Below, one piece after another: positions 24,017 to 35,117 of a stretch of DNA of 64,000 nucleotides. The stretch lies in contig JAWRVZ010000051.1 of the NCBI GenBank assembly GCA_037043235.1, positions 4,055,501-4,119,500 of the forward strand, in the 5' to 3' direction. The notes below the pieces were generated by a model. It worked only from the letters and a program-made list of their open reading frames with translations, did no database searches and was not told the origin of the DNA. Position 1 is the stretch's first letter. Every line of letters starts with the position of its first letter. This DNA comes from Rhodeus uyekii (taxonomy: Eukaryota; Chordata; Actinopteri; Cypriniformes; Acheilognathidae). A program made the position numbers and the translations under genes.

Positions 24017-24732
24017 TACAGATGTTCAAACATCTGAACGTGGGCAAAGGACAATGTTCAAGTCGTATATGGTTGACTAGACGCGATTATGTGATAACAT
24101 TCATATATTTACATGATGTTAATGATTTTCTTAATATGTCATTCTTGTTTAATAATAATCAAATCCTTTTTTTTTTTAAAGACTGCAAATCTAGCCCAAA
24201 GATTTCATATAACCCAAATCCATGTTGTCCAAGCGTGTTGAGTGGCAGGCTGGCTGCGTGGGCTATATGTGGCATGCTCTGTCCTGTCGGACAGTGCTAG
24301 ACGAGAAGAGTTGTTGGTCTATCTTTAAGCCCGAATGGCTCTTGTGTGCTGTGGGTGTCATCTGTGGATCAGCTCACTGGCACAGATATCAAAACTCAAT
24401 TCAGATTCTCTCTCCCAGCATGATTTCATAGAGGGAGAGAGAAAGAGGCTCTCAGAATTGGATCGGAAATATGAGCTACTTTAGCAGTCATCACGTCTTG
24501 GGTTTCAGTAATTGTGTGGGAAAATGTTCTGGAAAGTGAATTGGGTTTCTGCATTGTTCTGATTTAGACTCTGTGCCGTTGGGTTTATGAATTTGCTGGT
24601 GGACCATCAGAAGTCTAAAAAGGAGACACTTCAGTGGTTTGATAATATCCACCACATTAAAATTACGCTTTTCATCATGTGATTTCACAAGCAAGATCAT
24701 ACCAAATGTAGTCATAAAGGCTTTTGATCTGT

Positions 24733-24746
24733 TAGCCCCCTGCTGG
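24733..24746 (-). promoter_or_regulatory. CTCF-like motif
   Basis: On the minus strand CCAGCAGGGGGCTA matches 12 of 14 positions of the CTCF core consensus CCASYAGRKGGCRS, including the whole CCAGCAGGGGGC core. Confidence 0.3.
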
Positions 24747-24954
24747 CGTCATCTCATTGCTAGAAACTGGCTAAACGTTTCCCATTACATGTTCTAACCG
24801 AGTGTTTGATACTAATCATTTGTTTAAGGACCATTGAGAGTGTGCTTGATGAATGAATGTAATAAAACGAGTCTAAACATTTGACCATATGATCACTGAA
24901 ATCATATTCAGAGATACCTATGACTAAAAATACATTATGAAAGCCTAAATTTGA

Positions 24955-25232
24955 TCTGTTCAGAGTGCAAAACGATCGTGTCTCTTCGGAAAATTTGGAC
25001 TAAACTGCTCCATTCATGTGGATTGGGTTTCCGATCTCTTTATGAACTTTTGAAGCGTCAAAGTGTCAGTCGCGTAGGCTGTCTATGGAGGGACAGAAAG
25101 CTCTCAGACTTCATAAAAAATATCTTACATTTGTGTTCTGAAGATCGGAGCGAAAGGCTTGCGGGTTTGAAACGACATGAGAGTGAGAAAATCATGACAC
25201 AATTTTCATTTTCGGGTGAGCAAAGCCTTTAA
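24955..25232 (+). mobile_element. Small DNA element ('TTAAAGGGAT' family), 5'-truncated
   Basis: It contains 'gtaggctgtctatggaggga', 'atcttacatttgtgttctga', 'ggtttgaaacgacatgagag', and ends 'tttcattttcgggtgag...ctttaa'. That is the right-hand half and terminus of the family seen at 56870-57131 and 62461-63019. The left terminus is missing. Confidence 0.6.
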
Positions 25233-25544
25233 CACATTAACTTACATTTGCATTTAGCAAAGTGACTTACAATAGAGAAGATTTTATGAATGATTTTATT
25301 CATAGTATACAACCCCATGTTTAGTGTAATTAATAATAATAATAATAATAGTAATAAACAAAAGTTGCATAAAAAAAATACAAAAATAACTGTCTTTATC
25401 TTAATTCGGAGGCTTTTCTCAGGAAATATTGCCAAGTTGTCAAAAATGTGATCAATTTATTAATATCAGTGTTATTGTTTGACAGTTATAGTATTTAATT
25501 CAGAATAGATGCGTTAAATTGATGAAATAGGACAGTAAAGTTAT
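25233..25544. other. SINE/LINE-tail fragment and TAA microsatellite
   Basis: Around 25243-25285, 'acatttgcatttagcaaagt' resembles the 3' tail of the local SINEs on the opposite strand. A (TAA)n tract follows at about 25329-25350. Nothing else is seen. Confidence 0.4.
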
Positions 25545-25790
25545 TTGTAATGCTAAAAACAATTTTTATTAAGTAAATGTGGTTATTTTAATCCTGGAAA
25601 TCTGAAGGATTATGTGACTGAAGACTGGAGTAAAAATGTTTAATATTCTGCTTTAAAATATTTTCACAGAAAAGAGTTATTTTAATAATATTGTGTATTT
25701 TGTATTTTTGGTCTCATACTTGTATAGTAAATGCAGTCTTGGTGATCTTAAAAGACTTAACAAATCTTACAGAGCCAAAACCTTTGAATG
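25545..25790 (-). repeat. AT-rich dispersed repeat, copy 2 (reverse orientation)
   Basis: It shares 'ggattatgtgactgaagact', 'gtaaatgcagtcttggtga' and 'aatcttacagagccaaaacc' in order with the copy at 3872-4350. It is shorter than that copy. Confidence 0.5.
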
Positions 25791-26744
25791 ATGGTGTATG
25801 TATTTGCAAAATTAAATGTTACAGTGATATCTGCCTTGTTCTCTGTGCTTGAAAATGTAAAGACTGTGTATTGGTTCCCGCTGCCACACTCATTGACACT
25901 GTTCCCCTATGCTGAACTGCCTTGTCATCTGTACATATGTAGTCCTCAGTTATCTGGACCCCCCCCATCTGCCCTCACACTGTGCGTTTCATCACTTGCA
26001 GCTATCAAGGAGCCCTGCCCCTGGTCACGATTAATGAGCCCAACGCCTCCTGGGTTAACAGAAATTAATAGGCAGACAGAAATTTACATTTCTATTGGAG
26101 GGTAAGAAAGGATTGATGTAGTCCATTACTAAGCCAGTTGAGAGAGAGAAGGAACGAGATAAATAAAGAAGGAAAGAGGAATGGGAATATGCCATAAAAA
26201 TGTATGAGGTGGATTTATGAGTGATCAGGTGTGAGTTCTGCTGGTCTGGATATATTAAGACAATCACATGACTTGTTGAGGTGTTGGTCAAGCTGATGTG
26301 CACTTGATGACTCTTCCCCCAACTCAAGGTCCTTCATTACACAGGGTGTTTTGTGGTTAATGAATGATTTGCTCTGTTCACAGATTGATTAATTTTCTCA
26401 TACGATGGTGAGAGAGTGTTAAATATGACTTATTTGAATAAGAGCAGTGCTTTCATTTGTCTTTATTAGCGTGGCACATACATACAGTGCTGACAAAGAC
26501 CAGTTGATCTTTACTGGTTTTCCTTCAGGACTTTACATTGGGCATCAAATGGCAAGAACCCAAATTTGTTAATTGTACAAAGGTTTCTTATAAAATTGCT
26601 TTGTACTATATAAATGTATGTAAAATTAAACATTATCTATGCATAAATTTATTAATCTTACCATGAACCGCATAGCCCCAAAAATATGCAAAATTAATTA
26701 AAAAAAAACCTATCATGCTTCTCAACTATTGTGTTTAATGTTGA
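25791..26744. other. Non-coding stretch
   Basis: No gene is recognised. A 'tacagtgctgacaaag' near 26484 could be a degenerate Tc1-type terminus for the following element, but this is weak. Confidence 0.4.
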
Positions 26745-27640
26745 GTTTTGAGCATAAAAATGGTCTGCGGAGTAACAAAGCAAGAAGTACACTACAAGGG
26801 GAGTTATTCTTTATATCAGTGTGGACTGTTTCTGAACTTCCTGAAACACATTGATTGTAGTCTTGAGCTTTCTTCCAGAAACATAGAATTTTCATGCATT
26901 TTCCAGCATGACGAAGCACCTTCCCACAAGGCAGAAGTGATAACTAAGTGCCTCGAGGAACAAAACATTGACATTTTGTGTCCTTGGCCAGGAAGCTCCC
27001 CGACCTTAATCCCATTGAGAACTTGTGGCCTCAAGTGGCGGGTGGACAAACAAAAACCCAGAACTCCAAGCAATGATAATGCAAGAATGGGTTGCCATCA
27101 GTCAGTATGTGTAGTCCAGAAGTTGATTGACAGCATCCAAGTGCAAATTGCAGAGGTAAAAAACAAGGGTCAACACTACAGATATTGACTCTTTGCATAA
27201 AGCCTTTTGACATTTAATGAAATGCTTGTAATTATACTTCAGTAGACCATAGTAACATCTGACAAAAAGATCTAAAAGCACTGAAGCAGCAAACAGAAAA
27301 TGAATATTTGTGTCTGTGATGAGCAGGAAGTGGCCGAGGGCCGTGAGAACGGTGCGAGACTGGTGGCGTGATTGATAATGTGCGCCACACCGACTTTTTA
27401 TTTCACGGAGGAGCAATGACAGTGAAGGACGAGAGAGGACCAGCTCTGGACATTTTAGTTATGTTTTGTGTTTGTGTGGGGGCGGCAGTCGTCCATGAGG
27501 GGCTGCCACCATTACTTTTATTTTGTGCTTGTTTATTTTATTTGAATTTAAAGTTGTTAAATGTTCGACGGTTCCTGCCTCCTTCCCTACAGTTTATCCT
27601 TCGTTACCGTGTCATTCTCAAAACATTTTGCCACAGCTGA
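26745..27640 (+). pseudogene. Broken Tc1-like transposase, second family, with nested solo LTR
   Basis: The frame at 26748-27188 contains FQHDEAPSHKAEVITKCL and EEQNIDILCPWPGSSP, which is the DDE core of a Tc1/mariner transposase, then WRVDKQKPRTPSN and a C-terminal 'VVQKLIDSIQVQIAEV'. The NPIENL part carrying the third acidic residue is frameshifted ('TLIPLRTCGL'). The N-terminal half is missing or unrecognisable. The element's 3' non-coding end (27190-27640) is split by a solo LTR at 27315-27608 and resumes after it as 'attctcaaaacattttgcca', which resembles a Tc1 terminal repeat. It is a different subfamily from the copy at 5960-6745. Confidence 0.85.
27310..27613 (+). mobile_element. Solo LTR of the 57.8-kb family, nested in a Tc1 remnant
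   Basis: The 294-bp unit 27315-27608 aligns along its whole length with the reverse complement of the LTRs at 57755-58076 and 58744-59063. Shared blocks include 'ggtggcgtgattga', 'cacggaggagc', 'gacagtgaa', 'gagagaggacca', 'gttatgttttgtgt' and the terminal 'cgttac'. It is flanked by a perfect 5-bp TSD GTGTC (27310-27314 and 27609-27613). The terminal CA is mutated to CC. It is older than the 57.8-kb copy, and it shows that this family inserts with 5-bp duplications. Confidence 0.9.
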
Positions 27641-28733
27641 TCATGAAAAAAGGTCTCATCATTGATTGAAATGCACAGTTGAAACAAATTCATGGAAATG
27701 AATGCAACCTTTTCTAAAACTCAAGGGAAGTTGTCAAGGGAAGTAACATGGTCAATGCCATTAAATGCAAATAATAAAATCCAGAGTATATACATATTTT
27801 TTGGGTGTATGTGAACCAATCAGACAGATCAAATTTAGGTCACAACCACCAGTTGATAATCACTATACATTATCATTTAAGATTTTTTTGACATGCTTTG
27901 GGTAGCCAATGAGATTGATTCTTTGAAAAAAACATTCATTTGTGAAGACAGAAATAGAGTTAGACTGAGATTTGGTTTTGGGTGTAGTGCCGGTTCAGCA
28001 AGAATTTAATGGAAGATTAATTAATTGGGCCTTTGCTGTTAAAAGACGTAACTGACATGTGGCTGCTCTCCAAAACTTCATCAGAAAAAAGGGAAAAACT
28101 AAGCCAGGCACAGCACCTCTGCAGATATTTCTCTTCTCCTCATCTCATCTCCCATGTGCCAATTTAGAATAGACTACATAGTTGTTACCATATAAAATAT
28201 AAAAGAGTGACATTCCTCTCCACCTGCCAAGCTTTCAGTGATCGTTTCAGAATTCAAACGTAAACTTAATTTTTTTTATTTAGAAAATGGATATTGGAGC
28301 CCAACTGGATAATTTAATTATATTGCTCCATGTAGCTCTCCCACAACAATTATGGGATGATAATAATTGGGCAAAGGTTTCATGCTCCAATTACATATCG
28401 GTGTCATTCAATGTTGAGGAAAAACTTTCAATGCTTGACTTATCAAATGGTTGTTTAGGCGAATTATCTTCAGGGCCAACGAGCCGGAATTAAAAGGTCT
28501 CCCGCTCAGTGGAAAGGATGCTCATATTCACAATAACACGGAAAGTTATTAAACATTGCAGTGCCATTAGAGAGATAGACCACATGGATCAAGCAAATTA
28601 GCTTTATAAATCCTCAAATATTACTATACTTAAACCAGGTGTTTTTAATGGAATCACCTACTGAATATAAAACAGCTAACAAAAACATGGAAAACCTCTT
28701 ATTTTACATGTCATATACATTATTATGAATCAT

Positions 28734-28765
<32 letters not shown>

Positions 28766-28877
28766 CATACATACAGTATATAAAAGAGATCATATTCATT
28801 CACTCATCAATAGCAATTTAAGTTATTCTTGCTTCTGCTTTATAAAAATCTGCAATGACGTCCTAGCAAAAAGATGT
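27641..28877. other. Non-coding stretch
   Basis: No gene is recognised. An (AT)n tract lies at 28734-28760, followed by (ACAT)n. The part at 28290-28590 is described separately. Confidence 0.5.
28290..28590. promoter_or_regulatory. Possible conserved non-coding element
   Basis: A non-repetitive block dense in homeodomain and forkhead-type cores: several TAAT/ATTA, 'gataataattgg', 'ttgtttaggc' and 'ccaattaca'. There is no transposon similarity and no open frame of interest. Conservation cannot be tested here, so this is an inference from motif density. Confidence 0.2.
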
Positions 28878-29400
28878 GCGTCTGTTATGAATAGGAGCTC
28901 TGCGCTCCCCTCCCTGGCCACCAGAGGAAGCTCACACATATACTGACTACACTACACACTACATTTCCCAGCAACCCACACATTGGACTGATTGCATACA
29001 CCAGCTGGACTCCATTATGACTGTTTGTTACACCAGCTGTTATCTATCACCTGGACTATAAAGGACTCCATTACCCGTGCACACATGGCGAGGTCTTGTT
29101 TTGCATTGCTAACATTCTGAGCGGTTATTCCTGTCCTGATTGCCTGTTACCCGTTATTGATTCTGTTCTGCCTGCCCCGACTTGTGCCTGGATTAACGCA
29201 TGTGAATGTTATCTGCCTGTCTCGACTACTCGCCTGGATTATCGTACCTGAATCTGTCTGCCTGCCTTTCTGACGCCTGCTTGGATTACCGTTTATGTAT
29301 GCTCTCTGTTTGTCCTGACCATCTGCCTGTACGACCATTTTTATTAAAGACAAGCGATTGGATACCTGCCTGTGAGTCACCCACCCTTTGTTACAGTGTC
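28878..29400 (+). mobile_element. Solo LTR with near-perfect 5-bp TSD
   Basis: A 513-bp unit (28883-29395) starts TGTTATG and ends TTGTTACA. It is flanked by GCGTC (28878-28882) and GTGTC (29396-29400); the single difference is a C-to-T change at a CpG. It has a promoter-like CTATAAAGG (29056-29064) and an ATTAAA polyadenylation signal (about 29343-29348) in the right order for U3-R-U5. No partner LTR or pol is nearby. It probably belongs to Ty3/gypsy, though the family is not certain. Confidence 0.85.
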
Positions 29401-32400
29401 ACAGACAGAGATATTTTGGAAATATAAAAAGTTCTTCATTCCTGAAAATCATACACGATCCTCCAAAGGGCATACAAAATAAGTCTTTTTTTAGGAAAAG
29501 TATTGAACAGATGCTGGAAGCTGATACGTGTGGCTTTATAGGGTTCAAAAGGACAATTTAGATCCATATTTGAATAGAATCCATTATGTCCAATGTTCCA
29601 AGCATGAAATGTGTACAAAACAGAATGCATTATGTTGATCTCTCAAACCTAGTCAAAAATGAATCTCTTTCTGAACCATCTACCATCAGGCAGAAAGCCC
29701 ACTACACTGTTTCTACATCTACATGCTTCACTATGTGACTTTAAATCTCTCCCAGCCACATTGGAAAGAAATTAACATGTTAAAGTGCAATTTTGCAAAG
29801 TAGCTCCCTCAAGTGGAGTTTTTCCCCCTCTTCGTATGCGTCATCTCTTTTTCTTCAGACACAGAACAATACCAAGTGCGTAACTTTGGACGGCGAGCCT
29901 TATCTCTTTCACGTCAGAACTGCATTTCAGCTCATAATGCTGAACATTCGGACTCATCACCATTCAGCGCACTGAAATAATGGAAATGCTTAATTGCAGA
30001 GATGCCATCGGTTTAATTGAATTACCAGCCAACAAAGCAATAATACAATTCGTAATAGTGCAGCTCTTCAGATAAGGAGGAACTCTGTGCGAGAGGAGAG
30101 AAGAAAGATGTCTGAATTTTTTTTTCTGTTTTGAGGGACATGTCAGCTTTACAAAGTCATTCATATACAAGTCTTGTCTTCTATAAATTTACGAAGCCTC
30201 GGTCAAGAGCCCTGAATTGTCCCGTATTGAGAGCCAAGTGAGGTGTATCCAATTCCAGCCAAATTAATATCTATGAAGCTGAGACATGTTCTAACTGACT
30301 GATCCTATATTATAGTATTAGTGGATATAGGCCCGGTTTTCTCCCACGATGTCTGTATATAGATTTTTTTTTATTAGCTCTCAGAATCTGTCAAAATATC
30401 TTTCAAAATTCCCCTCCGCCCCGCTGAGATGAACCAGGAATTGTTGTCATTGCAGTTATTCAGTTGGTTGGATACAAACCAATGAATTAATTCCCATGTT
30501 TTCTTATTGTGTTTGAAGGGAAACAACAGTTGAGCCTCTTGATAATATAATCTAATTCTCTTAATAATACAATTTCAGACTGATTTAGAATGTCTCCTTC
30601 TTTAAACCCTCTGGATGTTGCTGTCCCCCTTTACATGGATTACATTAATAAGCATGTTCTGTCACAGTTTGTCATTTGGAGAAAGGCCCCCAGGGCTCTG
30701 AGACTCTGACTCACTCTTTCTGTATTAGAAATGCTTGTCATTTTGTCTTGTGGTCTTGATTGCTGATTGGTCACTGAGTTCTAGTCGTGAATGCTGATTG
30801 GTTGTCTGCCACTTTTGACACTTGGCATAAAATGCTCAATATTCTTGGATTTAATGTGTAACCAGTTGTTTCACTGGTTTAATACTGAAATTTGGCATTG
30901 CATCACTGCTAATGCGGTAAACGGCATTTTGATAAATTGATTGTGTTTTTCCTCATTAGTGCATCAGAGGACGGATAAATGCTTCCACTAAATTATCAAA
31001 TTTAAAGTCGTCTCACATACAGAAACAAATATTATCTTGTAATTTTTTTTAAGTACTTTCTCTCACACAGTCCAACTGGTCCGATTTTATTTGGTAAAAA
31101 GAAAAGCTCTCATATGTCAAAAAAAAATTAGAGTAAAAAAAATATTACTTTTACAAACTTACTTTTTTGTTCATAAACTCAAAATATTTATATATACATA
31201 TAATTTGTTATAATAGTAATAACAATGTTTGAATGTTTATTGCAGCTAACCTTACCCATAACCCAACTTTTCAGAGGACTGTCCCAACTTTCCACTGTGA
31301 AGAATGGCACACATTTTTATTTATTTGTTCATTACAATATATGTTTTCAAATAAAACATTTATTGTGCATACAAACATTGAACATAACTATAGAGAGTTT
31401 CGTTAGGGTTTTTAAATCAATCCAACTGTTTTGCTCACTTATTAGAGAAATGTAATTTTGCACTGTAATTTAAAACCGTGTTCTGTGTTCAGGTAACGGT
31501 AAACTGGAAAGTAATCAATACGGTGACATACAAAGAGCAGCTAAAGTGATTCTCCCCTCATTTTACTTTTAAATACATTTTCTCTGAAGATCATTTCTTA
31601 CCGAGTGGATTGGTAAGCACAGCAAGCATACATTTTCTTTGAACGCCCATTGATTGGACCCGTCTGCCATTGCTCATTGTCTGAAATACAACAAGCAGAA
31701 TTGTCATTATCCAGTCTGTGAGAGCTCCCTGGAGGAGCAATCATGAAATTCACTATCACACATAGTATTTGGAACAAGCAGCATTGTTTGTAAAATACTG
31801 CTTACTAGTTTGAAAGTGATTGTATACTATTCGTTTTGACCATTGGTAGGTGTAGAATCCTGTAATGAAGACACTTGGGCATGCTGTGGGGCTCCATCCT
31901 TTCTGTTTGTAATTCTGGACTAAGTTTAAAAAGGAGTGTGTGTTTATTATTAGATAAGGTTTTAGTAACTCACTATTAAGCTGCAGTACTTAGGTGAGCT
32001 TTATTAGAGGTCATTAGAATCACATTGTGGATTCAGTCATCTTCATAAATGCATATCATTGCATTTCAAACAACACGCCTTTCATGAGAATAAACTGCTT
32101 TGACTCTTGCGAATAAGCTCGGAGGAAAAATGCTGACTGGATGACTGATTCTGACTGGAAAACCACAAAACTGGGTTTGAGCTTCTGCTCGCTTATGGCT
32201 ACGCGATCACAAAGCATAGAGAGGTACTTGTGCTGGAGGCTTTTAAAAAACGTTTTTATATTCAGGCATTTTGAGTGATCAAAATAAAGATGAAAAAACT
32301 ACGAGACCTCCATCACATTATGTTGTGTCCAACTCTATGATCCAAATAAATCCTTTACTTTAATGTGGTTCCAAACCTGTGTTTGAAGATTTTAAATAGT

Positions 32401-33957
32401 CATTCTCCAAATCTTGAACGTATTTACTTTGAAAAAGATATTTTACAAAACCGGTGTGCATTGGACAAATCACATTCTCAAATTCAACTTGCAACACTTC
32501 TCAATAAGGTCTCATTTCTTAACAGCTCTCGCACAGACCTAGTGTATGACAAAAATAGATAGAGATACAGTAGGAGCCTACAATTGGTGCTTGCCCCCAA
32601 ATATAAATGAAAAATATAACGAGTAATCAAAAGTCTAAAAGGAAAAAAGTCGTTTCATAATGAATAAAATAAAAAAAAAATCACATTAATATGGAAATAA
32701 AAATATTGTGATAGAGTAAATCCCATGGGAAATAATAGTTTGTTTGAATGTAACATTTGGGCTTCAGGGTCTGGAGGTTGTGGAAACAATGTTGTACTGA
32801 TAGCTGAGATGGCGAACAATAAAAAATTAATAGAGACATCTTTACCTTGGGTTATTCCTGTTGTCTCAGAAACATTGCAAAGGTGAAAAACAGAATTAGA
32901 TATACTCCGGAGGAAGAGGGGTCACCATAAGCTCTGTGCTCTTCATCACCTGTTCTTCCGCATCAAATTCAAAGCATCACACACAAACATATCAACTCTC
33001 TTTCTATCACTCTCTCCCAAACAGTCAGAAGCACACATTCACACACACTCCAGCACGACGACACACAGTGATTAGTACACCCAGGCACGAGAGGAAGCCA
33101 AAGGAAAACCACTCGGCGTCACCTTGGTGATTCTCCAGACGCCACAGGCACTGAGATTGCCTATCAATCACGGATAGTTTTCCCTTTCTGCCCCTCTCCA
33201 CCTCCTCTCCTTCCCAATCCACCCATCCGCTCGGGTCCGGTATACGAGTGGGGTGGGGACAGCAGAGACAAATAGGTCCGTATTTAGGGAAACAGAATAT
33301 CAATAAACAGCAAGGGGAAACGCATCTACATCCCGCCAAGAGAAGAGCCACAGGTCTTAAACAACAGCTCTGAAAAATGAGCCAGCCAGAGACCAAGAGA
33401 GCTATTAATCACATACTTGTCTGTCTGACACGTACACACATACACAACTATAGAGTCGCGGACGCTAGCCTAGCCAATAAAGGAGGAACATAAAATGCGG
33501 TCCTTGTAAAGTCAATTTTCATAAACTACATCAAAGTGAGGTGAGAGTGACAAACACGGGCGGATTGTTGGAAGAATGTTTGTGTACGTGAAGAATGAGG
33601 GTCGAAGGGCTCAAGCTGGAGAACATGGACGTTAAACAGAGATTAACAGTCACACTGACTGATTTTGTGTATAAAATGCTGGGAATCTGCATTGCTAATG
33701 CACTGTGCGCTTATGTAACATGCCACGGTGTTCGCGCTCTCTCTTCCCTTGCGTCTCTCAGTGTGAAATCCGGGCAGGTACGCATTATAATGAGCTCCTT
33801 CTGTTTACTCACCTGTCAGAGGAGGCAACGCCACAGGGCCATTTGATCTTACGTAGTTTCCAGGCTTGTTTTTTCCCCCATTTCATTACTTTCATGTCTC
33901 CCCTCCCATCACAGCTTGTTTTTCATATTTTGAGTGATGTTTCCGGCAACTTCAATG
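29401..33957. other. Non-coding stretch
   Basis: No gene is recognised. Several frames of 60-120 codons occur around 29793-33396 but have no motif and overlap each other. Part of it (30170-30680) is listed separately as a possible regulatory block. Confidence 0.5.
30170..30680. promoter_or_regulatory. Possible conserved non-coding element
   Basis: Repeat-free sequence with many TAAT cores ('aaattaatatc', 'aattaattcccatg', 'ctaattctcttaataata') and interspersed GC-rich patches. The composition resembles vertebrate enhancers near developmental genes. There is no direct evidence. Confidence 0.2.
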
Positions 33958-34110
33958 TTAAAAGGATGGTTTGCTTAAAAATGAGCATTCTGTCATCATT
34001 TACTCACCCTCATGTCATTCAAAACCTGTATCATATCCATTTTGTTTCGTACAGAATCCCCGATGATAGGGAAAAGATTCATATTTCTGTTTTTACACAA
34101 TTAGTCTACA
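33958..34110 (+). mobile_element. Small DNA element ('TTAAAGGGAT' family), left part
   Basis: It begins 'ttaaaaggatggtttgctta' and continues 'aaatgagcattctgtcatca', 'tttactcaccctcatgtcat' and 'caaaacctgta', in the order of the family's left half. The right terminus is not found. Confidence 0.6.
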
Positions 34111-35117
34111 ATGAGTGAAGACTAAATTGTGGAGCCTCTAAAAGGTCATGGGGAAAAATTAGATGGGAGGAAAATGTTTTGTAAAAACCCTTGCGTTTCC
34201 CTGCGAAACATCAGAAACCATGTTTTTCACAGAAACTTTGCGTTGGGAAAACTAGTGATGGGAACAATATGAAGTGGGAGGGAAAAATTATATTTGAGTG
34301 CTTTTGCGTTCACCCGAGAAATTTAGCATTTGCTCACAAAAGCATTGAAAAGTAGTTTTCCTAAAATATATTTTTTCCATCACTGGGTTTCCTACTAAAT
34401 CATACGATTCATGCACTATATTTCAAGTCTAAAGTCTGTTTTGTGTGAGAAACAAGCTAAACTGACATAGTTTTTCCCTATTAATCTTCATTTGAGCAAT
34501 TTTTTTAACTGAATTAACTGATTCATTGAAAAGATTTGATTCAAGAGAATGATTGATTCACAAATTTAACATCACTACTTCATGAACTGTCATAAAACCA
34601 AGAACACTAGATAATTCCCTAGTGAAATTTTTCTGTGGAGGTGGGAGAAACAGACATTTACAATTCTGGACAACAACAAAATCACCAACAACTTCCAACC
34701 AGTAAATCTTAAATTTACCTCATGTAAACACAACTGGGAAGACTTCCAAAAAATAATGACAGTTGGAAGTGGAAAAACCACTGTACGGACACGTCTGCAG
34801 GACTTGATTCTCTGCTCTCGCTTTCTAATATGCTGGCTCAGCTAAAATTAGGCAGGATTTGGAGTCTCTGACATTTCGTGTGCGGTTTTGCTAATGGTTT
34901 GGCGCAGCCAGCATGATTGTAAGTCCTTAAGCTCTCAAAGCAGATGCCAGTTGTACATTATATTATCAACAGATATGACTTTCAGGGGTTGATGGACTTT
35001 ATTGACAAGTCGGCCCTCTTACAGACAACCTTAAATGAGTTCCACATGCATTGCAGATGCCACCAACTGAAAGCTATCCATTATCAAGAAAGCAAATTTT
35101 GAGATTCACATGTAGTT
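34111..35117. other. Non-coding stretch
   Basis: AT-rich DNA with only short frames; no recognised feature. Confidence 0.5.

Larger units (their letters stand above)
22816..24954. other. Non-coding stretch
   Basis: No gene is recognised. It contains a perfect small hairpin (23989-24016) and two CTCF-like motifs (23369-23382 and 24733-24746). Confidence 0.5.

Noticed and set aside
33025..33396. 123-codon minus-strand frame rich in Cys and Leu
   Set aside because: There is no signal-peptide-like start or domain, and no splice context. It is likely chance.
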